DNA of 64,000 nucleotides from the NCBI GenBank assembly GCA_964019165.1, contig OZ025278.1, positions 4,908,517-4,972,516 of the forward strand. Reading direction: 5' to 3'. Source of the stretch: Mastigias papua. Its lineage: Eukaryota > Cnidaria > Scyphozoa > Rhizostomeae > Mastigiidae. Of the stretch, positions 34,771 to 44,530 are shown piece by piece. Under the pieces are notes generated by a model. It was not told where the DNA came from. It saw only the letters and a list, made by a program, of their open reading frames with translations, and did not search any database. A program made the position numbers and the translations under genes. Every line of letters starts with the position of its first letter. The first letter of the stretch is position 1.

Positions 34771-34812
34771 AGTATACTGAAAGCTTTTTTCGTCCGACAC
34801 TCGTCAGAGTAT
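34771..34812 (-). ncRNA. hammerhead ribozyme (type I, minimal), antisense to adjacent PLE
   Basis: Read on the minus strand, the segment folds as a hammerhead. The 5' stem I strand is ATACT, and the conserved core is CTGACGA. Stem II is G-T/A-C with loop GTCGG, followed by core GAA. Stem III is AAA/TTT with a three-base loop AGC. The cleavage context is TTC, and the 3' stem I strand AGTAT pairs perfectly with ATACT. Every invariant core base (CUGANGA, GAA, and the U-H before the cleavage site) is present. Penelope-like elements are known to carry small type I hammerheads in their terminal repeats. Here it lies about 35 bp upstream of a PLE ORF but on the opposite strand, as expected if the PLE terminal repeats are inverted. 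Activity is not shown by sequence alone. Confidence 0.7.
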
Positions 34813-34846
34813 GAAACGTCGGATAGCGACCGAAAGGTGAGACGAA

Positions 34847-36127
34847 ATGTATAGCCAGATGCGGTTATCAGAAGTTTTGGCCCCGGTCCTAAAACTCTAC
34901 TCCTCGAATTGCGTAAAAGATTCGTTTACATTTGCCAACTTTATCCAAAATTATAACGTTGACCCTGCCAAAACATTTCTGTGCTCTTTTGACATCAGCA
35001 GTCTATTCACCAACGTGCCATTAGATGAGACCATAGGGATTTGTGCTGATGCTTTGTATAGAGGTCAGCTTGATTGCCCTCCATTCCCCGAGGATACTTT
35101 CAAAGAATTGATGCTAGTTGCTACGCGAGGAGTGGAATTTAGTTTTAACAACCAGATGTATAAACAATTAGACGGAGTGGCAATGGGCAGCCCTTTGGGG
35201 CCAGCTTTGGCAAATATTTTCGTGGGTTTTTATGAAAGTAGACTTTTCAATAACACCATAAAGCCAGGTGTCTACTTTCGTTATGTTGACGATACTTTTG
35301 TCATTTTCGGTTCTGAGCTGGAATGTGACCGTTTTCACGTCAACCTTGACCAGCTACATCCAGCCCTAAATTTTACGGTAGAGAAGGAGCAGAACAACTC
35401 CTTGAATTTTCTAGACGTTTCGGTTGAGAAAGGGGGCACTGGATTTCTCACCAGCATTTACAGGAAACCAACGTTTACTGGTCAATACATCCGTTGGAAT
35501 TTTTTTAGCCCAAAAGCTAGAAAAATCAACCTTATAAAAACTTTAGTTCACAGGGCACTTATGATTTGCTCTAAAACCAAGTTAGATTCTGAGCTGGGCA
35601 CAATAAAACAACTGCTTATTGACAATGGATATCCAGAAGATGTCCTTGTTTCTTGCATTAAGGAAAAGCTAGCCAACATTTCATCAGAAAAACAGTTTGG
35701 TCCTGAAAAGTGCCCGGTCTACCTAAAATTGCCCTGGATTGGAAATTTTTCTTCAAAATTTGAAAACCAAATTAACAAAGCCATTACATCTTGCTTCTAT
35801 GCTGTGAAGCCTCGTGCGGTTTATAACACTAGGGTCATGCTACCATCTGCTAAAAAAGATAGCGTTCCTACCACTCAAAAAAGTTGTGTAGTTTACGAAT
35901 TTTCGTGCCGATGTGAAGCTCGGTACGTAGGGCGCACCACGCAGAGACTAGCAGACAGAATAAAACAACATGTCCCCACGAGCATCAGGACGAAAAACAC
36001 AACAAAAAGAGAACAGCCACCTCGTATGTGTAAAAACTCTATTTCTAAAATGAAAAGTAATTCGGCCATAGGACAACATCTTATTACAAATCCAGAATGC
36101 GCCAAAACATATACTGCCTTACATCAC
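34847..36127 (+). CDS. Penelope-like element RT + GIY-YIG endonuclease (both ends truncated)
   Basis: A single open + frame of 427 codons. RT blocks: LCSFDISSLFTNVPLDETIG (motif A), KQLDGVAMGSPLGPALANIF, the catalytic YFRYVDDTFVIF, and LNFLDVSVEKGG. YRKPTFTGQYIRW then ends the RT. The C-terminal endonuclease reads KSCVVYEFSCRCEARYVGRT then RLADRIKQHVPTS, the GIY-YIG fold in its VY..YVG form with the following Arg. It ends early at TALHH, where RTE-like sequence begins within about 80 bp. The N-terminal block before EVLAPVLK is missing, and the first ATG (34847) is not a natural start. Penelope proteins copy RNA at nicked or telomeric ends. The frame is intact but lacks both termini. Confidence 0.88.
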
Positions 36128-36205
36128 TAGCAGTAACCTCATTGAAAGAAAAGGACTGAAAAGTATGCTCAGGGTCTTCAACTATGGCTAAAATACTTGG
36201 ACGAT

Positions 36206-37182
36206 CCTTGTATTTATCACTGTAAGAACAGAAAGGGGTAACACAGAATGGTTTAATATTGGCAAAGGAGTAAGGCAGGGGTGCATCTTATCACCATACT
36301 TGTTTAATATGTATACTGAGATAATCATGCGAAAAGTACTTGACAGTACAGAAACAGGGATCAAAATTGAAGGACAAGTAATTGACAATATGCGATATGC
36401 TGATGACACCACATTGGTGGAAGACATTGAACATGGGATGAAAAACCTAATAAAGAGAGTAAAAGATGAAAGTGAGAAGGCTGGATTATATCTGAACATA
36501 AAAAAGGCCAAACTTATGACAACAGATAATATAACAGAATTCAAAATTGATGATGAATATATAGAAAAAGTGGAAAGTTTCATATTCTTAGGCAGCCAAA
36601 TAACAAGAAATGGAGGCAGCGATAGTGACATAAGAAGGAGGATAGGATTGACCCGAATAACAATGAAAAAGTTAGCACATGTGATAAAGAACAATGACTT
36701 AACTCTGAAGACAAAAATTAGACTAGTAAACACCTTAATATTTTCTGTTTTTTTGTATGGATGTGAGAGCTGGACTATAAGAAAAGAAGAAAGAAAAAAG
36801 ATAGATGCTTTAGAGCTCTGGTGTTGGAGAAAACTATTAAAAATTTCATGGATAGATAAAATTACCAATGCAAATGTATTAGCACAAATCCAACCAGTCA
36901 TATCACTTGAAGCAAAAATAAACAAACAAAAGCTTAGCTATTTTGGGCACATTATGAGAAGCAAAGAAAGTTTGGAAAAGAGTATACTAGTAGGAAAATG
37001 TGAAGGAAAAAGGAAAAGAGGGAGGCAAAGGATGAGGTGGCTTGACAATTTGAAGGAAGTAACTGGTAAAGATTTGATAGAGTTGAAAGAACTGGTACAA
37101 GATAGAAGCAAGTGGAGAAGTTTTGTGCAAGAAATCACCAGGAGTCGAAAACGACTTGATGGAACATGATGATGATGATGAT
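36206..37182 (+). CDS. RTE/BovB-like LINE, RT C-terminal half with (ATG)n tail
   Basis: The + frame begins inside RT: TEWFNIGKGVRQGCILSPYL (motif B), then NMRYADDTTLV (catalytic YADD) and FIFLGSQITRNGG. The C-terminal blocks shared with RTE/BovB follow: SVFLYGCESWTIRK, ALELWCWRKLLKISW, KLSYFGHIMRSKESLEKS and KRGRQRMRWLDNLKE. The copy ends in ATGATGATGATGATGATG at about 37165-37182, the short trinucleotide tail expected for RTE elements. The 5' two thirds (endonuclease, RT palm A) are missing, normal for LINE truncation. It is inserted where the Penelope element at 34847 and a minus-strand LINE fragment meet. Confidence 0.88.
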
Positions 37183-37575
37183 GTATTTATCAAAAATTAA
37201 CCTGGCAATTTCTCTATCATCATCAATAGGATTCGCATTGGCAATGCTGGAAGGCTTCTTACCGGAAGTATTCTCGACAATCTTTATGTAATAATCATTA
37301 AAAATTTCACATAAATCATGATCATCAGTGACTATTTTGTCATCTTTGATCAGGGAAATATCGGTACAAGCTAGAACACCCTTATTTGAGAGAAAAGGTT
37401 TTACCAGATTCCAGAAAGCTTTATTGGACATGAGACCATTGCTTGTAACTCTCTTAAAGTGATTCTTTATGGCTTTCTTACGGAGAGCAAAACAGCGATT
37501 TCGTTGCTTCTTGAAAGCAACTTCATTTTGCTTTGAAGGGTGTTTATTCAATCTTTGTTTAAGCCTAGCACGCAA
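37183..37575 (-). pseudogene. LINE linker fragment (between endonuclease and RT)
   Basis: The minus strand reads RLNKHPSKQNEVAFKKQRNR, CFALRKKAIKNHFKRVTSNG, SNKAFWNLVKPFLSNKG and then FNDYYIKIVENTSGKKPS. It is the linker between endonuclease and RT in CR1-like LINEs common in cnidarians. RT proper is lacking because the RTE-like insertion cuts it at 37182. Confidence 0.7.
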
Positions 37576-37919
37576 TTAGTGACTAGATTTGCTACTTTTG
37601 GACTTAGAGGACAAATGGAGAAGTAGCAAATTGAATGACTCAATGATTTAAATTCTAAAAAGTGTGGATGATCAATCAAGTATTTACAGGCAGAAATGCT
37701 TGAAAGCTTGACTGACCGGTTGTCTTGTTGCCCTGTTGATCAGCTAACAGGCTGACTTTCTTTCCTGCTGACTTACCAACTAACTGGTAAGAGGACAAAC
37801 TAATTTGATGGTTAACTCAATAGCAAACTAGTCTACTAACAGAAAAACTGAAAATAGGACGTGGTAAATATGGTATTTCTTCGATCATAATCCGTCTTTG
37901 TTTATAGCGCCCTTGATTT
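37576..37919. other. no gene seen
   Basis: AT-rich intronic-looking DNA with a low-complexity CTGAC-rich patch at about 37700-37800. Confidence 0.4.
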
Positions 37920-38450
37920 TAGGCCGCATTAAATGACGCTCAGAAAGAAATATAAGCCACCATCGATTATAAGCCGCACCCACAAAGCTTCTAACTAAAT
38001 GCAGATATTTTTTTAAACAAGAAATAGAAAGAAAGATGATAATATTCAGCTAATATTCAGTACACCAACTCAAACACCTTGTAGAGATATATAAACTTCA
38101 GAAATATGAAACTTCAAATATATAGCTTAACCTACAAAAATATTGTCAAACATGGCATCGTCCAAGTTTTCAAAGTCATTCGCGAGTATCGCGTCCTCTC
38201 CGTCAGGGGATATTTCTTCGTCTTCTGCATTGCTATTTGTTGAGGTAGCAGGAGAGGTTTGTTGGATCACCCACTGTTATGCCACAAGTATCGAACGAAT
38301 TTTCACGACATAAGTGAAATGTTATGGTGCTTTGACACCTTGGGTAAATAGTGAAAGTCGAACTTGATTTTAAGCCGTAACAAATCATTCCAAATACAAC
38401 ATGTAAGTCGTGGCTCATAATTGAAGACATACAGCAACTCTTAAAAGAGT
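37920..38450 (-). pseudogene. pogo/Tigger-like DNA transposon relic
   Basis: Minus-strand fragments match the C-terminus of pogo-type transposases. HLCRENSFDTCGITVGD (about 38270-38320) fits the V[RK]xSFxxCGI block. In another frame, TSTNSNAEDEEISPDGEDA and then NDFENLDDAMFDNIFVG (about 38120-38250) resemble the acidic tail. Next to it, at about 37925-37985, is repeated ATAAGCCGC, known from ends of such elements. The frame is shifted and most of the transposase is gone. Confidence 0.45.
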
Positions 38451-38950
38451 TATTGAGGGAATGCTAGATCAACACTTTAAAAAGTTGCTGATTTTACTAA
38501 AGTAAAAGGCTAAGTATCTACTTGCCAACTGAGCGAACAAATACAATTACTTATTCACTGATTATCTCACCAAACGAAAAGATGAAATAGCACAAATAGC
38601 ATAAATACATTCAGTTTATCCCAAAGGGCAACTAAAATTCTAAGTGCTACTTACTAACATAAGAAGACATCACAGACTCTAGAAATAACAGTGTCTTGAC
38701 ATGTGATTGATTGATGATAAATTATACTACAGCTTGATTCCCCAAAGAAAACATGACTGTTATACTGCTTAAAATGCATGACGTATTGATTTCGTAACTG
38801 AATATTACATTGACTGACCCTCTTCTTTTACTATCTTTTTACATTGAAAGTATCTTAAATGAATAAATATACCTATTTAATGCTGAAGTTAGAAGCACTG
38901 TATTTATTCTGCTATCTTTAACCTTGGATATGTTTGCGAAAATAAAAGCC

Positions 38951-39022
38951 CGTGCACTATTGAGCAGACATGCACTGATAGTTGCACATGCCCTGGATAC
39001 GAATGCCAAGTAACAAAGACTG
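38951..39022 (+). CDS. EGF-like cysteine-rich exon
   Basis: A short + strand exon reads SPCTIEQTCTDSCTCPGYEC followed by QVTKT, then donor ACTG|GTAAGT, an excellent site leaving phase 1. The spacing C-x5-C-x4-C-C-x4-C with CPGY fits an EGF-like module if the Cys of the preceding VCENK is included. The acceptor is uncertain: AATAAAAG|CCCG follows a good pyrimidine tract but would drop the first Cys. It lies between the PAN exon and the dead FReD exon on the same strand, the order expected for a PAN-EGF-FReD gene. Confidence 0.5.
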
Positions 39023-39590
39023 GTAAGTCAAATAGCATTGATTTAACTATGAAATAGAAAGGTATCAATTTGGTCTTAATACATTTTTAGACCATCATTT
39101 CCTTCACATTAAAATAGGCAAAATTCTTTCCTTGAAGATAAACACCATATGTCTATTAAATGCTTGTAAATATCGTATGCGTGGAAAACAATCAGGAACT
39201 GAGAAGAGCTGTGTGTTCCACAATTACGCTTCTGGAAAGTATCTATGACATCATTCATGTACAAGCACACTTTTCAAAATGAAGCTTTCCATCTGAAGCG
39301 TCTTCCTAATTTTGGAAGTCTGTGCAGATTTTTAAAGGAGAATGGCAAAGAAATTTTAAGTTTTGATAGATTGTGGTACTTTTCGTGCTGAACACCATCG
39401 TGATGTTCGTTTTTGCATTTCTAAGCTAGTTTTGGAGTAATTAACGGATTTCCCCTGAGGTACAATTCTCGTTTTCTGTCGTTTCCGATAATTATTCTCG
39501 CCTTGTGACGTCATATGTGATCACTGGTTTCTCGCTCGCCAACAGTGGCCTATATGAAGCAGCGCAAAAATTGTCATGTTTTCTTAGCAA

Positions 39591-39765
39591 AATGGCCCAC
39601 TGTAGCGCTTACAACTATTTGCAGGATAGCAGAAAGCTGCCTGGTATGGCACAAGTCTCTATTTGCACCAAACCAGAGACGAGAAGGATTTTTTTCAGCT
39701 TTCCCGAAGACCCCTCGAATAGTCAATTGGGAGGATATTAAGAATCCGGACAGTTGAAATTGCAT
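39591..39765 (+). pseudogene. THAP zinc-finger relic
   Basis: Starting at ATG 39591 the + strand reads MAHCSAYNYLQDSRKLPGM. After an apparent small insertion it continues FFSFPEDPSNSQ in one frame and FFSAFPKTPRIVNWEDIK in the next. THAP domains have C-SAYNC, then FP-KDP, then W. Here the second Cys is Tyr, and a frameshift lies before the Trp. It is the N-terminal DNA-binding part of a transposase such as Kolobok and is dead. Confidence 0.55.
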
Positions 39766-39837
39766 ATAAACTGTATATGATTTGAAAGTACATCTGATGT
39801 ACGTCTCGAATATGCAATAAAATTCTTTGTATTGTAC

Positions 39838-40290
39838 TCATGAGACCTGAGTTAAAACGAAAATGTACCCGATCCTTTCGTCAGGATGGCACACATGCCG
39901 TCGAACGGAGGGTATGCATACCTGTCTACACGAATTATTTTCAAGTGGGACTACGGGTTGCAAAGTGAAAAGGTTAGGGTTAATCCTAGATTTTGTGATA
40001 GGAAAACTATGATTATCTAACCGAAGTGCTGTAATGTAGCGAAGAACCATCCTCATTTCCGCTCTCACACTTCCTTTTATAACTGTCAAGATTTGTAATC
40101 GAGGAATTCTCCTTGTTCAATAACTTGACAAATGACGGTGTCGACCATAGCTGTATTGAGACAGACTGTTTTAACTTCAGCGTCATTCGTAATACCAATC
40201 ACACCTTGATCATCAGCTTTGGCCCTCATTTTTAAATCTCTCATCAGCACAGGACTTCTTGGCCTGTTGACATTGAGGAGCAATAGTTAC
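39838..40290 (-). other. unassigned broken minus-strand coding-like stretch
   Basis: Overlapping minus frames read MLLNVNRPRSPVLMRDLKMR, KADDQGVIGITNDAEVKTV and, after stops, RVDRYAYPPF-like and CAILTKGSGTF-like pieces. The composition is protein-like, but I do not recognise a family. The position inside the Kolobok-like element suggests transposon cargo or transposase remains. Confidence 0.25.
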
Positions 40291-40719
40291 ATTGGCACCT
40301 GAGGACGTAAGTAAACTTCAATGCTTACGAGCCTGCTATAAATAAGTACCTAGGCATGAAGACATGACGGTATTAAATGCCTTTGACAATTTTAGTTTGC
40401 AGCTTTTTTGCTAGTATATGGGCATTGACTTACCAAAGTGTCTTTCCGAACCTCTCAGAGCTCGTATCTTCTCTATCTTGCCTTCTGGCTTTGAAAATGA
40501 TGAATCATTTGTATTACCATATTTCTGCGATTCTGGGATTGGTTTAATTGTGAACAGTTCAATTACAAACTCTTGATCGATTCACTTTTGTATGTGTCGA
40601 CAATTTTAGCGATTTAAAATTAAATGTACATAACTTTTACATGATCGCGCATTTACGGCCTATAGTATACTTACAGACTTTGCCAAAATTTCTCAATATT
40701 ATAAAATCAGATAATACAC

Positions 40720-41442
40720 GAAGAATATCGACAATGTTTTTAAATTTCCAAAACATGTTTCGGCTTGGTACTCAAACCATCATCAGTTGAAATGACTAAG
40801 TTAACGTTACAACAAATAAGAGCTATACACTATCAATCGAATATATTAATCGAACAGAGGAATGAAAGAAACGAAAAAAAACGAAAAAAGAATGTGGCGG
40901 TTAAACAACGAAAGCTAAAAGCTCAATGAAATATTATAATGTTACAGTTGTTTATTTAAGTTAGGCCTTTCCCACATGATGTGGAGTGCTTCCTTAATTT
41001 TTAAGTTATGATACTTGCTTGCTGAATCTAGTACCTTGAAGCAATTTCCACTGCAAAGATTTTTACACGGAGTTGAAGTCTTTAAATGTTTAAAAATATG
41101 CGAATTCTTATCGGTGAACAAATGCTCATGCACTCGTGTAGATAAATGACGAGATGTTTCGCCAATATAAACGGAATTACATCCCGCACAAGTAAATTTA
41201 TATACTATACACAAGCGAAGCGATTTGTTCACACGATCTTTAACTGCAAGCAAGTTTTTAATTTTAAAAGAAGAAAAAGCTAATTTAATATTAAGATTAT
41301 TGCAATACTTTTTAGCAAGCATACGTACCTTACGCTGGGTAAAATTAGAAAGCTTAAGGAATGGCAACTTAAAATAAATGGTAGAAGTATCAGTAGCTGA
41401 TTTAGAATCATTAGAAACAAACTTACAGACTTGTAAGACCAC
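40720..41442 (-). pseudogene. Penelope-like element 3' part: GIY-YIG endonuclease and 3' end
   Basis: The minus frame 41442-40942 reads STIYFKLPFLKLSNFTQRKV and then CIVYKFTCAGCNSVYIGETS (GIY-YIG, VY..VYIG). RHLSTRVHEHLFTDKNSHI and IKEALHIMWERPNLNKQL follow, so the Glu of the nuclease fold is also present. The RT portion is missing. Downstream, 40800-40740 holds a hammerhead-like hairpin typical of PLE 3' ends. It lies inside the Kolobok-like element and so is younger than it. It belongs to a different PLE lineage from the + strand copy at 34847. Confidence 0.75.
40752..40790 (-). ncRNA. hammerhead-like hairpin at PLE 3' end
   Basis: On the minus strand: CTGATGA, one extra T, then stem GGTTT/AAGCC with loop GAGTACC, then GAAACATGTT. 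Flanking TTTCAA and TTGGAAA can form a bulged stem I. It resembles the hammerhead core with a one-base insertion before stem II. It may be a structural remnant, not an active ribozyme. Confidence 0.45.
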
Positions 41443-41657
41443 TGATCATATATGACGTCATAACGGCTGAGTGAAGTAACGCGAGAGAAAACGCAGTCAA
41501 AACTGTCCTTTTTCGGAAAGGGAGTTTCCCCTAACTTTATCAGCCCCTAGCGTGTAAACCAAAGCAGATAAAGGAAAAGTTCTTTCAGATCCTGAATCTA
41601 CGTATTGATTTTCATGAAATAGGCGCTATTGTCAAAAACTCCGCCATTCTCCTTTAA

Positions 41658-42603
41658 GATGTATTAGGTCACAGTTGCAGCTATAATATGCTAAATACAC
41701 ATAATATTCGAAGATTAAACTTCTTATGTCGGAAAGTGTGTCAGGGACCTTTGCCAAAGATATAAATATAGATATAAGTTATTGGATTAGCTCACAAAAA
41801 GCTAATAGTTTACTGAACTCAAGACAAAGAAACACACTGGTATCTACTTCAAAACAGGTAAAGCTTCATGTTTAATTCACTTCTAAGCAGAAGTAAAAAG
41901 AAAGATTCTTTTGAATCGTAAAATGTAAAAATATTTGATATTTACTAGGGCATAATTGAAACCCAAATAAAGTGTTATTTTCAGTTCCATGAATGATTGA
42001 TTATCTAAGTGCATCTTAATTATATCATAGCACAGGGGTGGTACTTCCTGTGCACTCGGGCAACATATTGCCAGCACCAACCATGCCAGTCACGCTCAGG
42101 CAAGATCTAAATATAACCCTAATAGAGAACTAGCTTTGTCCAAAAGCTTATTTACTTGTGTTGTTAATCTTTTTGAAATAATACAGTGAGAAAAACTTAA
42201 AACTGCTATATAAAATCATAAAACAATCTTTCATTATTTGATAAAACTGTTAGTGGCTAGTACAATTAAGATAGTAATAGAATAGTGTATATTGAAATTT
42301 ATCTACTTTCTACCTTTTTGACTCATATCGAATAGGCTTGGTAGTAATTCAATTCAAGATTAGTAATTCAAGATCTTAAGGTAGAATATCACTTATATTA
42401 AAATTCAATTAATGCTAAATCCGGCAGCTATGTCACTTCAGAAGCTTGTTACCAATATGGTAGCCCATTCAACAACATTTGGTTATGCAGTGTATGAAAT
42501 ATTTTAAGCAATAATACATATTGAAGTATCGCTAAATATATGTAAACCTATTCTTAGATGAAAAGCTGTTTTTATAGTAAAACTCTTAATTGTTCCAAAT
42601 TAT
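41658..42603. other. no gene seen (presumed intron)
   Basis: AT-rich sequence between the Kolobok-like insertion and the dead FReD exon. No coding feature. Confidence 0.4.
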
Positions 42604-42732
42604 CATTTCACGGCCAGGATGCATACAGTAAAGGATATAGAAAAACAACAGTATTACCTATATGGTTTACTGGAATTTTCATGAATGTCAGATGAGATAT
42701 GATAACAGATGGTTGTGGGTGTACTCTAGTAT
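42604..42732 (+). pseudogene. dead FReD exon (5' end only), copy of 6620-7275
   Basis: The + strand aligns with the start of the intact FReD exon at DNA level: GCATACAGTAAA, ACAACAGTATTACCTATATG and ATGAATGTC..GATATGA. It translates as QDAYSK, TTVLPIW, then MNVR-stop-DMITDGCG. TGA (42693-42695) falls at the WC of the conserved VWCDM motif, the first Cys is Gly, and the acceptor TTTTAG is lost. Similarity stops after the GGGW region, so about 80% of the domain is missing. Same strand as the PAN and EGF-like exons upstream, so it was probably the last exon of that paralogue. Confidence 0.75.
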
Positions 42733-43022
42733 TCTTTAAGTTCTCCTGCTTTTAACAATTTCTTTCTTGCAAATATTTCAGCAACTACGCAGAGTATAGG
42801 CATTTTAATATATTCTGCCGAGCTACACTTGAAAGGAAAGCAACGAATGGTGATGTGTATTATCAACTTTATAGGTGGTTGCTTGCAAAAGGACTTTCGG
42901 TAGTTGAGTGCGTATGAAATCTGCGGCTTAATGTATTCTAGTATCGCTTTGCTCGTTGCTAGACTGATCCCTAGTGTTCTTATAAAGTGAGCTCTAATAA
43001 ATAACGAATGCACTATAAACAT
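42726..43022 (-). other. unassigned 98-codon open frame beside dead FReD exon
   Basis: An ATG-started minus frame (MFIVHSLFIRAHFIRTLGIS, then KAILEYIKPQISYALNYRKS) with plausible protein composition. No domain is recognised. It abuts the point where FReD similarity ends, so it may mark the insertion that truncated that exon. Confidence 0.25.
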
Positions 43023-44377
43023 TTGTTTAGTGTGAAAATTGTGCAGCCCCGATAGGGCTCCCTTAGTATGATTAGTTTCTCATTCGATAAAACACAAAGT
43101 CTCCCTTACATCAATGACGCCTTGCTGCTCGCAATAATGCTGGATGTCTTCTCTATTTATATGTAGTAGCACTAGTATAAACAGTGAGCAATATTATTGA
43201 TTATATTTAACTATTGCAATTGTATGGACAGTAAGCAGTTCGAAACCCAACACACAGAACAAGGAAAGAGTAAAATTGCGAGTTCAAAGGTAAATAGTAA
43301 AACTTTGAAGCCACAAATGGACAAGAACTATATGATAAGGTTTGGTGCTATATGTTATATTTTGAAAACTATTAAAGTCGTAAGCAAATTAGCAGTGTCT
43401 GAGGCCCATTTTGTCTGTAACTTTCTTTTAATTTATTTCGCTTCCTCCACAGTAAAGTTTAACTTTTTCAGGTTGGTTTGTAAGTACTTCATGATGTAGT
43501 ATAGATTTTCTTCACTAATCTCTTATGAGTGTATCACGATATTCATGAAAACTCATTGCATTATGTACCTATTTAGTGTATATCAGTTAGGGTTGTCATC
43601 CTTTTTTTTCGTGCAAGGGAGACATTCAAGAAAGTCATTTTTTGCCTGAAATTCAATTTCAAACTGTGATTGCAAAACTTTGCTAAAGCATATTTTTGCT
43701 GTTATGTCTAACTTCTATTGGAGCACTCTCAACCGCATATTGTATTGCATCTCGCAGAAAGTACTTTCTCCGTGTTGTGTACTGAAGTATGCAATGTTCA
43801 ACACTTTTGTCAAATTTCTAATGAATTTTGAGGTGGTCAGTGACAGCATACAATACTATATTTCTCCGTCTACAAACCCTCCTATCAGATAGGCCCCAGA
43901 GGAGTACTTCTCATACCGAAATAAAAGGGGCATATACGAAGTACGACTGATGTTATGTCTTTTATTTTGATTTATAGATAAAGCTTTTCAGTCTTTCAAA
44001 TTGCTGGTGTCAAATGACATAAAAAAAGTTAATATTACTCTTGATTTTCGAGCGAGTGAAGTGATAGTTTGGATCTTTTTCCTTACCAACCTCTCTTGCA
44101 TCACTCATAAGTCTCCTCTCACTCCCGTAGACAATCCATCCGACAGACAGACACGCTGAAAACGCCTTGTGAACTGAAATCCCTAAGCTCATTGGTAGAG
44201 AAATATGTTAACTTATCACCTTGGGATCTGCTTCTGTGCTCATTATCACAAATCTCCAACGTTAGGAAGGTCTTGTCACCCCCTTTAGATTCTCTTCTCA
44301 TCTCTTGTCCAAGGCACTGACTAGCTTCTGACGTGAATTAATCTTCATGTGAAAACAGCCTGTTTCTCTTTTCTTAG
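43023..44377. other. no supported gene
   Basis: AT-rich. Several short open frames without domain features. The end at 44357-44377 is a strong pyrimidine tract and CTTAG acceptor. Confidence 0.4.
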
Positions 44378-44530
44378 CATTTGTGGCCTACTGTTCCTGT
44401 CTGGGTTGCTTGCACTCTATACCCTTTATACAGATGCGCTTGATGCCAGATTTAGAAATCATACATTAAATTTCAACTTTACGATACATAATAAATCATT
44501 TGCAACAACAAGTTGCCAAAGTCATTCCTC
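44378..44530 (+). CDS. candidate exon: signal/transmembrane segment plus extracellular start
   Basis: A strong acceptor (TTTCTCTTTTCTTAG, ending 44377) precedes an open + frame with a hydrophobic run ICGLLFLSGLLALYTLYTD. It is followed by ALDARFRNHTLNFNFTIHNK with two N-glycosylation sites (NHT, NFT) and SFATTSCQ. Such a membrane or signal segment, followed by a short NHTL-type strand and a Cys, is what one expects before a PAN module. It could therefore be an early exon of another PAN/FReD paralogue. No clear donor or partner exons were found downstream. This is speculative. Confidence 0.3.

Larger units (their letters stand above)
39336..41653. mobile_element. Kolobok-like DNA transposon remnant with TTAA duplication
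   Basis: The left end AGGAGAATGGC (39336) is inverted at the right end GCCATTCTCCT (to 41653). Both are flanked by TTAA (39332-39335 and 41654-41657). A second inverted match lies inside, around 39504-39530 (GACGTCATATGTGATCACTGG) and 41437-41465 (CCACTGATCATATATGACGTC), so the termini are about 200 bp long with a divergent middle. TTAA target sites plus an internal THAP-domain relic fit the Kolobok superfamily. The catalytic core was not found; a Penelope fragment occupies part of the interior. Confidence 0.65.

Noticed and set aside
36188..36925. A 245-codon minus frame rich in Ser, Phe, Leu and Ile
   Set aside because: Antisense shadow of the RTE/BovB-like RT on the + strand.
40740..40900. 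A CRISPR-like or riboswitch interpretation of the hairpin
   Set aside because: The animal context and adjacency to a GIY-YIG Penelope frame explain it better as a PLE 3' end structure.
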